From: Halalkalicoccus jeotgali B3
Lineage (GTDB): Archaea > Halobacteriota > Halobacteria > Halobacteriales > Halalkalicoccaceae
Direction of reading: 5' to 3'
Length of the DNA: 64,000 nucleotides
NCBI RefSeq assembly: GCF_000196895.1
Contig: NC_014297.1
Span: 620,001-684,000 of the forward strand
Both the position numbers and the translations under genes were made by a program. Shown piece by piece: positions 6,741 to 16,341 of this stretch; positions within the stretch are counted from its first letter, which is position 1, and the number at the start of each line of letters is the position of its first letter. The notes beneath the pieces are model-generated. The model saw nothing but the letters and a program-made list of their open reading frames with translations. It had not been told where the DNA came from and searched no databases.

Positions 6741-9449
6741 ATGGACGAACAGCAGCACCTCGAAACGAACGGTCCGTACGTCGTCTCCCTCGACGACGCG
6801 GCGACGACCGACCCCACCCTCGTCGGGGGGAAGGGCGCGAACTTGGCCCGCCTCGTCGCCGCCGGAGTGGCGGTTCCCGACGGCTTTTGTGTGACGACGC
6901 CCGCGTACCACCATCTGGCGAGCGACGCGTCGGTTCGACGCGCCGTCCGTCGCCTCTCGGAGATCGACCCCGCCGATGGGGAGGCGATCGCGACCGCGGG
7001 CGCGACCCTTCGGGAGCGAATCGAAGGCCTCGCGGTTCCCGAGGAAGTCGAGGACGCCATCGAAGCCGGCCTCGCGGGGCTCGGAGGCGACCCCAAGGCG
7101 GGCTTTGCCGTCCGGTCGAGCGCGACGGCCGAGGACCTCCCGGCGGCCTCCTTTGCGGGCCAGCAAGAGACGTTCCTCAACGTCCGGGCGGCGGCGGTCG
7201 TCGATCGCGTTCGGGCCTGCATGGCGAGTCTGTTCACCGACCGCGCGATCGTCTACCGGGCGCGAAACGGCATCGATCACGAGGACGTCGCGCTCGCCGT
7301 CGTGGTCCAGCGGATGGTCGACCCCACGGTCTCGGGAGTCCTCTTTACCGCCGATCCGACCACGGGCAACCGCCGGATCACCGCTATCGAGGCCGGCGTC
7401 GGGATCGCCGACGCGTTCGTCTCGGGCGAGGCGACCCCCGACTCGGTCCGCGTCACGACCCGAACGGCCCGGATCCGCGAATACGAGGTCGGAAACCAAC
7501 AACTGGCGGTCAGATCGCTCCCTGAGGGCGGCACCGAGACGGTCGAACTGCCCGGCGGCCGGACGGCGCGCGCGCTGAGCGACGAGCAGGTGCGCACGCT
7601 GGTCGCTCTCGGCGCGCGGATCGAGGCGCTCTTTGGCGCCCCACAGGACGTCGAGTGGTGTCTCGCTGACGGGCGCTTCTGGGTGGTCCAGTCCCGGCCG
7701 ATCACCACCCTGTTTCCCGTTCCCTCGCCCGAACCCGACGACGACCGCCTCCACGTCTACTACAGCGTCGGCCACGCGCAGGCGTTCCCGGAGGCGATGC
7801 CCCCGCTCGTCAGGGACGTCTGGATGTCCTACACCGAGTCCGCTCTCGCGGCGTTCGGACTCGCCACGGAGGCCCCGCTGGGCGCCGAGGCCGGCGGCCG
7901 GGTGTACGTCGACATCACGCCGGTCCTGCGGATCGACGCGCTCCGAGACGACGTCCCGGAGCTTCTCTCGGAGGTGAGCGAGCCGATGGGCGCCGCCATC
8001 GAGGACCTCCTCGCACGTCGCGGCGACGAGTTTCGAACCGAGCGCTCGGCGCGGGACGTCCTCGGAGTTCTGTCCCCCCTCACCAACACGGCGTGGGCCG
8101 TCGTCCGGGGGCTCCCATTCGTCCGGGGGATGATGGGCGGGTTCGTCGGTGCGTTCGTCGGGACGCCGAACCCGCCGACGGACGAGGAGGCGCTCTGGAT
8201 CGAGTGGGGGAGGGAAGCCGCCGCACAGATCACCGGGCGCGAGACGCTCGTAGAGCGGGTGAAAGCACCGTTCGGCCTCTTCGAGACCGTCGACGCAGTC
8301 ACAACGTTCCCCCGAACCGGCCCGTTGTTTGCGGCCCTCGCGGTCGACGGGTGGCTCCGATGGCGATTCGCGGACGCGCCGGCGGACGTCAACGCCGTCG
8401 GGCGGGGGTTCCCGGACGAACTGGTGACCCGGATCAACTTCGGACTCGGCGATCTGGCGGACGTGGCGCGCGACCACCCCGAGGTCGCAGCCGCGCTCCG
8501 CGAGGGCGTCTCGCTCGAGGAAATCGGGTCGGTGGCGGGTGGGGACGTCTTCCGTGAGGCGTTCGAGGCCTATCTCGAGGAGTTCGGCCACCGCGCGACC
8601 GGCGAACTCGACCTCAGCAGGCCCCGGTGGCGCGAGGACCCGTCGTGGCTGCTGGCGACCGTTCGCGCGAACCTCGAACACGCCGGGAAAGGCACGCACC
8701 GCGAGCACGTCGCGCGGATGGAACGCGAGGCGCTCGCGGCGGCCGCGCGGCTCGAACGGCGGGCGGATCGCGGCCCGCTCGGCCCGATCCGGCGGCGAGC
8801 AGTCCGGCGGCTGATCCGCACGTATCGCGGGTACATCCAGACGCGGGAGTACCCCAAGCAGGGGTCAGCATACCTGTTCGCCGCGTGGCGCGAGGTGCTG
8901 TGTGAGGCCGGCGAGCACCTCGTCGCCGACGCACGGCTGGACGACGTTGACGACGTCTGGTTCCTGCGAAAGGACGAACTGTTCGCGGCGCTTGCGGGCG
9001 AGGCGATCACCGTCGATATCGCCGCGAGACGCGACGAGTTCGACCGACACGCGGCAATGACCGCGCCGCCGGTGCTGACAAGCGAGGGCGAAGCGCCGAC
9101 TCCGGCGGTCGGTCGGGAGGACCTGCCGGCGGGGGTACTCGTCGGGACTGGCGTCTCCGGCGGCGTCGTCGAGGGCGTGGCACGCGTCGTTCGTGACCCG
9201 ACCCGCGAGACGATCGAACGGGGGGAAATCCTCGTCGCGCCGTCGTCGGATCCCGGCTGGACGCCGCTGTTCTTGAACGCGGCCGGGATGGTCGTAGAGG
9301 TCGGGGGCCGGATGAGCCACGGCGCGCTCGTCGCCCGCGAGTACGGGCTGCCGGCGGTGGTCTCGGTGCCGGACGCGACCCGCCGTATCGAGACCGGACA
9401 GCGGGTTCGCGTCGACGGGACCGACGGGACCGTCGAGATCCTCGAGTGA
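6741..9449 (+). CDS. Rifampin phosphotransferase-like PEP-utilizing enzyme
   Basis: 902 residues. The N-terminal PEP/pyruvate-binding ATP-grasp domain (about 15-340) has GGKGANLARL near its start, VRSSATAEDLPAASFAGQQETFL and VVQSRPITTL. The middle (about 350-790) opens with YYSVGHAQAFPEAMPPL, as in the substrate domain of rifampin phosphotransferases. The last 100 residues are the mobile swivelling domain with GGRMSHGALVAREYGLPAV; His about 860 would carry the phosphate. There is no C-terminal TIM barrel, so this is not PEP synthase or pyruvate-phosphate dikinase. The family transfers the beta-phosphate of ATP to an antibiotic hydroxyl. Archaeal RNA polymerase is rifampin-insensitive, so the natural substrate is probably another compound. 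Confidence 0.82.
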   Translation: MDEQQHLETNGPYVVSLDDAATTDPTLVGGKGANLARLVAAGVAVPDGFCVTTPAYHHLASDASVRRAVRRLSEIDPADGEAIATAGATLRERIEGLAVPEEVEDAIEAGLAGLGGDPKAGFAVRSSATAEDLPAASFAGQQETFLNVRAAAVVDRVRACMASLFTDRAIVYRARNGIDHEDVALAVVVQRMVDPTVSGVLFTADPTTGNRRITAIEAGVGIADAFVSGEATPDSVRVTTRTARIREYEVGNQQLAVRSLPEGGTETVELPGGRTARALSDEQVRTLVALGARIEALFGAPQDVEWCLADGRFWVVQSRPITTLFPVPSPEPDDDRLHVYYSVGHAQAFPEAMPPLVRDVWMSYTESALAAFGLATEAPLGAEAGGRVYVDITPVLRIDALRDDVPELLSEVSEPMGAAIEDLLARRGDEFRTERSARDVLGVLSPLTNTAWAVVRGLPFVRGMMGGFVGAFVGTPNPPTDEEALWIEWGREAAAQITGRETLVERVKAPFGLFETVDAVTTFPRTGPLFAALAVDGWLRWRFADAPADVNAVGRGFPDELVTRINFGLGDLADVARDHPEVAAALREGVSLEEIGSVAGGDVFREAFEAYLEEFGHRATGELDLSRPRWREDPSWLLATVRANLEHAGKGTHREHVARMEREALAAAARLERRADRGPLGPIRRRAVRRLIRTYRGYIQTREYPKQGSAYLFAAWREVLCEAGEHLVADARLDDVDDVWFLRKDELFAALAGEAITVDIAARRDEFDRHAAMTAPPVLTSEGEAPTPAVGREDLPAGVLVGTGVSGGVVEGVARVVRDPTRETIERGEILVAPSSDPGWTPLFLNAAGMVVEVGGRMSHGALVAREYGLPAVVSVPDATRRIETGQRVRVDGTDGTVEILE

Positions 9450-9684
9450 CCCGGCCCGCGAACTCCGTAGCTGCTGGTTCCAGTCGGTACATCCGCCCCG
9501 CCTACACCGGCCCCAAAAGGAGTACGACACACGACCGTGCCGCCGGGAGGTCCTGCACGCTCGGATCGCTCGTCGACGGGACGACTGTGGGTCTCATCCT
9601 CGCCCGGCCGCCGAGTCCTCGTAAACGGACTCCCCGTGCTCAGGTCGAGGCGACGGGCGGTACACCCACTGCCGCAGTCCGCGA

Positions 9685-10161
9685 TCAGTCGATCGAAACG
9701 ACTTCGACGTCGAACTCGAGGGTCTCGCCGGCCAATTCGTGGTTGAAGTCGATCCGCACGACGTCCTCGCCGACGTCGATGACCTCACCGATCTGTCCGT
9801 TTTCCGTCTGGATCTGCATCCCTTCCTCGGCGGCCTGCCCGTCGAGTTGGCGCTCGAACTCGTCGCGGTCGTGTTCGATGACCTGCCCGTCGCGTCGCTC
9901 GCCGTAGCCCTTCTCGGGGGGGACGGTGATGGTCTCGGTGTCGCCCTCCTCCAGTCCCATGAGTCCCTCCTCGAATCCTTCGATGAGCTGTCCGGCACCG
10001 AGTTCGACCGACAGCGGGTCGTATTCGCGGCCGGGCTGGGTCTCTGCTAGTCCCGAGTCCGCCGCGACCTGCTCGCGGGACGTATCGAAGACGGTCCCCT
10101 CCTCGTCGGCCAGTCGTCCGGTGTACTCGATCGTTGCCTGATCGCCAGGTTCGATTCCCAT
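9685..10161 (-). CDS. SlyD-type FKBP peptidyl-prolyl isomerase
   Basis: 158 residues. It starts MGIEPGDQATIEYTGRL, the first FKBP strand, continues with LIEGFEEGLMGLEEGDTETI (FKBP core helix) and EKGYGERRDG, then the chaperone insert-in-flap region and NHELAGETLEFDVEVVSID, the closing SlyD signature. The family catalyses proline cis/trans isomerisation and acts as a chaperone in the cytoplasm. It has no signal peptide. A longer frame from 10209 exists, but ATG 10161 matches the family start. Unlike bacterial SlyD it lacks a His/Cys-rich metal tail. Confidence 0.92.
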   Translation of the reverse strand: MGIEPGDQATIEYTGRLADEEGTVFDTSREQVAADSGLAETQPGREYDPLSVELGAGQLIEGFEEGLMGLEEGDTETITVPPEKGYGERRDGQVIEHDRDEFERQLDGQAAEEGMQIQTENGQIGEVIDVGEDVVRIDFNHELAGETLEFDVEVVSID

Positions 10162-10338
10162 GGGAGCGCTATCGTCTCTAGGGGGAAAAACCCCGTATCT
10201 CGTCCGCACTCGTTCGGATCGTTGTCACCTGCATCACCCGCCCATCCCGACCCCGAGTACCGCCGGTCGCTACGGACCGTTGCCCTCGTGGCAGAACGGA
10301 AGGCGTATTCGGGTCGTAGCGGTATGGAGGTCGTACTG

Positions 10339-11550
10339 ATGTCCGGAGATCGCATAGCGTCGGTCCGGCGGGAAGCGAGCGGGCTCTGGGCGGGTGGAAC
10401 GGGCAAACTGCTGATCGTGATCGCCTGCGGATGGGGGCTGTTGAACGGCACGCGGATGATCTATCCGGTGTTACTTCCGTATCTCAGTGCCGAGTTCGAT
10501 CTCACGCTCACCACCGCCGGCCTGCTGGTGACGCTCATCTGGCTCGGGTATGCGATCGGACAGGTGCCAAGCGGCGTCCTCGCCGACCGCCGCGGCGAGC
10601 GAGCGGTTCTGACTGCGGGCGTCGCGATCGTCGCGGTCAGTCTCGTCCTGGTCGTCTTCGCACCCTCCGCGTTCGCGTTGTTCGTCGCCACCGGATTCGT
10701 CGGGCTTGGACTGTCCCTCTATCCGGTCGCCCGGATCACCGTCCTCTCGGATATGTACCCCGACCGAATCGGACGGGCCCTCGGCGTGACGATGGCGATG
10801 GGCGATATCGGACAGACGGTCCTCCCGCCGGTGGCGGCCGCGATCGCGGCCGCGGTCGCGTGGCAGGCCGGTCTGGGGTTCATCGTTCCCCCCTTGCTGG
10901 CGGTCGTCCTCGCGCTGTGGGTGACGCTTCCTGCAGGGACCACTACCCCGGGAGATGAATCCGTTGACGACGGCCCCAACGGGATCGGTGAGGCCCTCGC
11001 GACGTTGCGCCATCCTACCCTCCTTACCATGGGGATTATCCTGTTTTTGTATATCGGCACGCTTCAGACGTTCTCGGCGTTCTATCCGATCTACCTGACC
11101 GACCAGAAGGGACTCTCATCGACGGCGGCGAGCGTGCTGTTCGGCCTGTTTTTCGCCATCGGCGTCGTCGCCAAGCCACTGGCCGGAACGGCCTACGACC
11201 GGATCGGGATCCGCCGATCGCTGCCGATCGTGCTCGCGGGCGCCGTCGTGGGGTTCGCAATCCTTCCTCTCGTCGAGCGACTGGTCTCGCTCGTCGCCGT
11301 CACCGTACTCATCAGTACAATGCTCGGATCGGGGGCGATCACGCAGTCGTATCTCTCGGATACGATCCCCGCGGAGATCCAGGGAACCGGTCTGGGGCTG
11401 ATCCGATCGAGCGCCGCGATGCTGGGGGCAACGGGGCCGGTGCTCTTTGGCGCCGTGGCCGACCGCGGGTACTTCAACGAGGCCTATTTCGTGCTGGCGG
11501 CCCTCGTCGGGGCGATCACCCTCCTCACGCTTCGCCTTCCCCGCGAGTGA
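10339..11550 (+). CDS. Major facilitator superfamily transporter
   Basis: 403 residues and about 12 membrane helices, with the MFS motif A variant GVLADRRGER in the loop after helix 2 and the repeated motif AYDRIGIRR between helices 8 and 9. The central loop is short and acidic. It resembles the bacterial nitrate/drug-type MFS group, but the substrate cannot be read from the sequence. GGAGG at 10326-10330 is a Shine-Dalgarno sequence 8 nt before ATG 10339, preferred over ATG 10324. Confidence 0.85.
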   Translation: MSGDRIASVRREASGLWAGGTGKLLIVIACGWGLLNGTRMIYPVLLPYLSAEFDLTLTTAGLLVTLIWLGYAIGQVPSGVLADRRGERAVLTAGVAIVAVSLVLVVFAPSAFALFVATGFVGLGLSLYPVARITVLSDMYPDRIGRALGVTMAMGDIGQTVLPPVAAAIAAAVAWQAGLGFIVPPLLAVVLALWVTLPAGTTTPGDESVDDGPNGIGEALATLRHPTLLTMGIILFLYIGTLQTFSAFYPIYLTDQKGLSSTAASVLFGLFFAIGVVAKPLAGTAYDRIGIRRSLPIVLAGAVVGFAILPLVERLVSLVAVTVLISTMLGSGAITQSYLSDTIPAEIQGTGLGLIRSSAAMLGATGPVLFGAVADRGYFNEAYFVLAALVGAITLLTLRLPRE

Positions 11551-11607
11551 GGAACGAGCCTCCTCGAGACGGCGTTCGTTGACCGACGTGCCGTTCGTCC
11601 GTTGGAC

Positions 11608-12261
11608 TCAGACGTCGATTCGCTCGAATCGTCCCTCCCCGACCTGCCTGTGACTTTCGGCCAGTGCCGAGGACAGCACCGTCCGTTCGGCCTTCCGGAG
11701 GTGCTCGTGGAGCGTCGCACGGCTGATTCCCAGTTTCTCGGCGAGTTTCTCGTTCGTTATCCCCCGCGGCCAATCATAGTACCCGCGTGCGAGCGCTTGT
11801 GCGGCGACCTCGTGTTGTCGTTCGGTCAGGGGCGGCTCGACACCAGGAGTAAACTCCTCGAGTTTGCCGAGTGTAACTGTACCAAACGTCCCCAAATCCT
11901 CGATGATGTTTCTGAGGTCCTCGCGGCGAAATACGAGAACCGTGTACTCTCGTTGACGACCCGAGACGGTGTTCGAGCGCCGGAGCGTGCCGTGGTTCCG
12001 GTAGATCGCCGAGTACGCCCCACAGGACGGCTTCGTCACGAGCAGGTTCTCCTCGTCCAGTCGCGTGACGTGTTCGACGTGTTCGGCGGCTTCGAGTTCC
12101 GATTGGAAACCGTCCGTGTGCTCGCCCGACCGGAGGACGAACGTCACGACGCCGTTTTGGATCTCCTCGATCTCGATCGGGATCGGCGCGTCGACGCCCG
12201 CCGTGAGCCGTCGGAGAATGCAGTTTCTGTGCTGTGTGAAGTGAACCGTCGCAGTGAACAT
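11608..12261 (-). CDS. Bat-type (HTH_10) transcriptional regulator
   Basis: 217 residues. The C-terminal LTERQHEVAAQALARGYYDWPRGITNEKLAEKLGISRATLHEHLRKAER is the bacterio-opsin-activator helix-turn-helix (HTH_10), with the typical GYYD(W/V)PR turn. The N-terminal 150 residues are the family sensing region with no recognised cofactor motif. It is divergent from the hyuA operon across 154 nt, suggesting that it controls that catabolic module and senses its substrate. Control is inferred from position. Confidence 0.88.
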   Translation of the reverse strand: MFTATVHFTQHRNCILRRLTAGVDAPIPIEIEEIQNGVVTFVLRSGEHTDGFQSELEAAEHVEHVTRLDEENLLVTKPSCGAYSAIYRNHGTLRRSNTVSGRQREYTVLVFRREDLRNIIEDLGTFGTVTLGKLEEFTPGVEPPLTERQHEVAAQALARGYYDWPRGITNEKLAEKLGISRATLHEHLRKAERTVLSSALAESHRQVGEGRFERIDV

Positions 12262-12341
12262 CCCGGATCTCGTGTGTCAACGGAACCCACGGTGAAAAGC
12301 GTATCCGACCGATCCCCGACCAGTCGCTTGCCGGCTGCATC

Positions 12342-12366
12342 TATATAAAGAGCCAACAGCTGTTGG
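12342..12366 (+). promoter_or_regulatory. hyuA promoter with perfect 14-bp palindrome
   Basis: TATATAAA at 12342-12349 is a good archaeal TATA box for the hyuA operon (ATG 12416, leader about 45 nt). Immediately downstream, CCAACAGCTGTTGG at 12353-12366 is a perfect 14-bp palindrome lying between TATA and the expected start of transcription, where a bound repressor would block polymerase. The divergent regulator is the obvious candidate partner. Confidence 0.55.
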
Positions 12367-12415
12367 GGGAATTCTTACTCCCCGACGTGCCATCCGACAT
12401 AGTGTACGATATCAC

Positions 12416-14479
12416 ATGACACACAATCTCGGTGTCGACGTCGGTGGGACGTTCACGGACGTGATCATCTTCGACGAGACGACGCACGAACTCACGATAG
12501 ACAAGGTGCTCTCGACGCCCGCGAATCCCGCGGAGGGAGTGATACACGGCATCGAGGAGGCAACAGCCAAGGCTGACACCACGGTGGCGGATCTGAAGCT
12601 CCTGTTTCACGGTACGACCGTCGTAACGAACATGCTCTTAGAGGAGGCGGGCTCGCGGGTCGGGCTCGTTACGACGGCGGGCCACGAGGACGTTCTACAC
12701 CTAGCGCGGGCGTGGACGCCCGGCCCGCTGTACGGCTGGATGAGCATGGAGAAACCGGCCCCGCTCGCCGATCTGGTGGACACACGAGGAGTCGGCGGCC
12801 GGATCTCCTCGCCCGCAGGAGAAGAGATCGAGCCGCTCGACGAGACCGCAGTCAGGGAGGCGGTTCGGGAACTCGAGGCGGCCGGCGTCGAGTCGATAAC
12901 CGTCGCACTGTTGAACGCCTATCTGAATCCCGCACACGAACAGCGAGTACGGGAGATCGTCGCCGAGGAGGCCCCGGAGCTTCCCGTGTCGATCTCTTCG
13001 GAAATCGTCCCCGAATACGGCGAGTACGAGCGAACCCTCACGACGGTCATCAACGACTACGCGCGGCCGACAGTGATCAGCTATCTCGACGATCTCGACG
13101 AGTCGCTCTCGGCGGCCGGCTCGGAAGCGACGATGAACGTCGTGCGCTCGGACGGCGGGCTCATGAGCTCCGGGGCTGCAAAGGAGCGTCCCGTCGAACT
13201 CGCGCTCTCTGGGCCGAGCGGCGGCGTCGTCGGGGCGGCGACCATCGCCTCGGCGAAGGGCGTTCCCGACGTTCTGACCCTCGATATGGGTGGGACCTCG
13301 ACGGACGTCTCGCTCGTCGAGGACGGCACCGCCGAGACGACACGCCAGACGAAGGTCGGCTATCGGGAGTTCAAATCCCGGTCAGTCGACGTCAATACTG
13401 TGGGCGCCGGCGGCGGTTCCATTGCTCGCGTCCAGTTGAACGGATCGCTGCAGGTCGGCCCCGAGAGCGCCGGTGCCGACCCCGGACCGGCGTGTTACGG
13501 CCAGGGCGGCGAGGAACCGACCGTCACGGACGCGAACGTCGTCTTAGGGCGGATTCCACCCTCGGTTCAGCTCGGCGGTCGGATGGAGCTGGATAGAGAG
13601 GCCGCCCGCGATGCGGTCGCGACGATCGCCGACGAGCGAGGGAGTACCGTCGAGGAGGCCGCCCAAGCGATCCTCGATATCGTCAACGAGAACATGCACG
13701 GTGCGCTCCGGGTCGTCTCGGTCGAACGCGGCTACGACCCACGCGAGTTCGGGCTCGTCGCCTTCGGGGGCGCCGGCCCGATGCACGCCAACGCGCTGGC
13801 CGACGTGATGGACACGTATCCGCTACTTATCCCGCCGGGTCCAGGGGTTATGTCCGCCTTCGGGTTTCTCACCTCCGACATCCAAAACGAGTTCGCAGAG
13901 ACGTACCTCGAAACTGACGAGGACGTCGACGGGGCGGACGTCGCCGAGGAGTTCCGCGCGCTCGAAGCCGAGGCGACGTCGTGGCTTGCTTCCGAAGGCG
14001 TCGACGAAGCCGACCACGCCTTCGAGTACGCCGCCGACTGCCGGTACTTCCGCCAGGACATCCAGATGTCGATTCCGGTCTCCCCCGAGAACCTTCAGCG
14101 CGAGTCCGGGCTCGCGGAGATCAAGGACGACTTCGAAGCCCGTCACGACCGCCAGTTCGGCTTCTCGCTCGATGCGCCACTCGAAATCGCGAACCTACGC
14201 GTGATCGGCAAAGGCCGGCTGCAGGGGGTCACGATCGAGGACCAGCCACTCGGTGACGCCGATCCGAGCGATGCCGAACTCGCCATCGAGGAAGTGTACT
14301 TCGACGGTGAGCACTACGACACGGCGATCTACGACAGAACCGAACTCCGGCCGGGTAACGCTATCGACGGGCCAGCCATCGTCACGGACGCCGACTCGAC
14401 GGTCGTCGTTCAGCCCGACCACGACGCGACCATCGACCGCTATGGTAACATCGAGATCAACCGAGGTGAAAACAGATGA
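12416..14479 (+). CDS. hyuA: Hydantoinase/oxoprolinase A subunit (HyuA)
   Basis: 687 residues. GVDVGGTFTDVI at residues 6-17 is the ATP-binding phosphate loop of the hydantoinase/5-oxoprolinase/acetone-carboxylase superfamily. LFHGTTVVTNMLLE and the second-half LDMGGTSTDVSLV, VGAGGGSIA and AFGGAGPMHANALAD motifs complete the ASKHA-like fold. The family couples ATP hydrolysis to opening of cyclic imides or lactams, or to carboxylation of ketones, together with a B subunit. The hyuB start overlaps the hyuA stop by 4 nt. Downstream amidase-type and lyase-type genes favour ring opening over carboxylation, but the substrate is unproven. Confidence 0.92.
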   Translation: MTHNLGVDVGGTFTDVIIFDETTHELTIDKVLSTPANPAEGVIHGIEEATAKADTTVADLKLLFHGTTVVTNMLLEEAGSRVGLVTTAGHEDVLHLARAWTPGPLYGWMSMEKPAPLADLVDTRGVGGRISSPAGEEIEPLDETAVREAVRELEAAGVESITVALLNAYLNPAHEQRVREIVAEEAPELPVSISSEIVPEYGEYERTLTTVINDYARPTVISYLDDLDESLSAAGSEATMNVVRSDGGLMSSGAAKERPVELALSGPSGGVVGAATIASAKGVPDVLTLDMGGTSTDVSLVEDGTAETTRQTKVGYREFKSRSVDVNTVGAGGGSIARVQLNGSLQVGPESAGADPGPACYGQGGEEPTVTDANVVLGRIPPSVQLGGRMELDREAARDAVATIADERGSTVEEAAQAILDIVNENMHGALRVVSVERGYDPREFGLVAFGGAGPMHANALADVMDTYPLLIPPGPGVMSAFGFLTSDIQNEFAETYLETDEDVDGADVAEEFRALEAEATSWLASEGVDEADHAFEYAADCRYFRQDIQMSIPVSPENLQRESGLAEIKDDFEARHDRQFGFSLDAPLEIANLRVIGKGRLQGVTIEDQPLGDADPSDAELAIEEVYFDGEHYDTAIYDRTELRPGNAIDGPAIVTDADSTVVVQPDHDATIDRYGNIEINRGENR

Positions 14480-16326
14480 GTGAGACGCCCGACTTCGTCG
14501 GCGAACACGACGTCGACCGAACGACGCTCGATATCATCGAGAGCACGCTCTCGAACACCCGCTACGAGATGGATCGCGTGGTCGAAACGACGGCCATCAG
14601 TCCAGTCATCCGCGAACAGTCCGACCAGTTCCCGCTGATCGCCGACGCGAAGGGGCGAATGGTCATAGGCCAGTTCGGTTCGGCCATCGACACCATCCTC
14701 GCGAACTCGGCGTTCGAGCGCGAGGACCTCGCCGATGGCGACGTGATCGCGACCAACGATCCGTACATGTGTGCCGGTGCGGTCTCGCACACGCCGGACA
14801 TGCTGCTGTTGCGACCGATCTTCTACGAGGGCGATCTCGTGGGCTTTTCGAGCCAGTGGGGCAACCTGATGGACGTCGGCGGGAAGACGCCCGGCAGCAT
14901 GCCCGTTCAGGCGCGGACGATCTTCGAGGAGGGGGTGCGACTGCCGCCTGTAAAACTCTACAAGGGCGGCGAGATCGACGACGAACTGCTCGAAAGCTTC
15001 GCACACAACACCCGCCTGCCCGAACACGCCGAGGCCGACATCAAGGCGCTGGCGGCGGGGACGAAAGCTGCAGAAACCCGCATCCACGAGCTCTGTGATC
15101 GCTTCGGGAAGGAGACGTACGTCGAGGCCTGCGACGCCATCCTCGACCGCACCCGCGACGGAATGATAAACCTCATTCACGAGTTCGTCCCCGAGGGCGA
15201 GCGCTACACCTTCGAGGACTACGTCGACGACGACGGGATGGGCAACGGGCCCATCAAACTCCACCTCGAGATCTACCGGGAGGGCGAGACCGTCTACCTC
15301 GACTGGACGGGCACTGACGAGCAGGTCCCGGGGACGGTGAACTTCCTGTTGAACGAGAAGATGTTCAAGATGTTTACGGGAGTGTTCCTCATCATGGCCT
15401 TCGACCCGCTGCTCACCTTCAACGACGGCTACTACGACCTCTTCGAGGTGACACTGCCCGAAGGATCCGTGGTCCAGCCGGAGTTCCCGGCCGCACTGGG
15501 CAATCGCCTCCCGCTGATGGCCCGGCAGTTCGACGTCCTGCAGGCGACGTTCTCGAAGCTCATCGAGGGCTTCTCGGTCGCGGGCAGCTACGGCACCTCG
15601 CCGAACCTCGTCTACGCCGGGACGGACTCGGAGGGCAACGACTTCCAGATGCTCGAGATCCTCTACGGTGGGATCCCCGCTCGGCCGGGCGGCGACGGCC
15701 TCGATGGACACTCGTGGTGGCCAATGTTCCGAACAGTACCTGCCGAATACCAGGAGGCGTACTACCCCCTGAGCATCGACGAGTACAGCACCCGCACTGA
15801 CACCGGTGGTCCCGGCGAGTTCCGCGGCGGGCACGGCATCACGAAGGTCTACACCTTCGAGGAGCCGGGTGCGATCACCTTCCAGGACGATCGGGCCCAC
15901 ACCTACCCGTGGGGCGTCGACGGCGGTAGCCACGCCGAAACGAGCGAGAAGACACTGGTGCGGACCGACGGGACCGAAGAGGAGTTACCGTCAAAAGTCG
16001 AAAACGTCGCCGTCGCGGCGGGTGATAAACTCGTCTTCAGTACCGCCGGCGGCGGTGGGCTCGGCGATCCACTTGAACGCGATCCCACGGTCGTCGCACG
16101 CGAGGTCCGTCGGGGGCTCATCTCGGAATCCGCTGCCCGCACCGAGTACGGGGTCGTCCTCGACGAGGGGAGCGTCGACGACGTAGCCACCGAGGATCGA
16201 CGCGGAGAGCTCGACGGGACCCGCGACGAGCCACCGGCGTTCGATTACGGTCCACTACCGGACGACGAGACCCTCGAAGCACGCATCGCCGCCGAACGAC
16301 GCGAGTTCGCCGAGCGTCACGATTGA
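14476..16326 (+). CDS. hyuB: Hydantoinase/oxoprolinase B subunit (HyuB)
   Basis: 616 residues. Family features: the N-terminal STLSNTRYEMDRVVETTAISPVIREQSDQ helix, GDVIATNDPYMCAGAVSHTPDM with the conserved ND(P)Y/H metal-type ligands, FSSQWGNLMDVGGKTPGS, the C-terminal GGPGEFRGGHG and the STAGGGGLGDP motif. It is the metal-binding catalytic partner of HyuA and starts inside its final codons (ATGA overlap). Its length is slightly above the usual 520-600 residues because of an acidic tail. Substrate is not predictable. Confidence 0.92.
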   Translation: MSETPDFVGEHDVDRTTLDIIESTLSNTRYEMDRVVETTAISPVIREQSDQFPLIADAKGRMVIGQFGSAIDTILANSAFEREDLADGDVIATNDPYMCAGAVSHTPDMLLLRPIFYEGDLVGFSSQWGNLMDVGGKTPGSMPVQARTIFEEGVRLPPVKLYKGGEIDDELLESFAHNTRLPEHAEADIKALAAGTKAAETRIHELCDRFGKETYVEACDAILDRTRDGMINLIHEFVPEGERYTFEDYVDDDGMGNGPIKLHLEIYREGETVYLDWTGTDEQVPGTVNFLLNEKMFKMFTGVFLIMAFDPLLTFNDGYYDLFEVTLPEGSVVQPEFPAALGNRLPLMARQFDVLQATFSKLIEGFSVAGSYGTSPNLVYAGTDSEGNDFQMLEILYGGIPARPGGDGLDGHSWWPMFRTVPAEYQEAYYPLSIDEYSTRTDTGGPGEFRGGHGITKVYTFEEPGAITFQDDRAHTYPWGVDGGSHAETSEKTLVRTDGTEEELPSKVENVAVAAGDKLVFSTAGGGGLGDPLERDPTVVAREVRRGLISESAARTEYGVVLDEGSVDDVATEDRRGELDGTRDEPPAFDYGPLPDDETLEARIAAERREFAERHD

Positions 16327-16341
16327 CCGTCGACACCGATC

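Noticed and set aside
6723-8708. Long minus-strand frame under the rifampin-phosphotransferase-like gene
   Set aside because: Composition is Arg/Asp/Gly-rich with no motif; the plus-strand gene has complete domain motifs.
6741-9449. PEP synthase (PpsA) as the name
   Set aside because: The C-terminal TIM barrel is absent and the His domain is at the very end, unlike PpsA.
9450-9684. Gene in the gap after the rifampin-phosphotransferase-like gene
   Set aside because: No frame on either strand has haloarchaeal protein composition.
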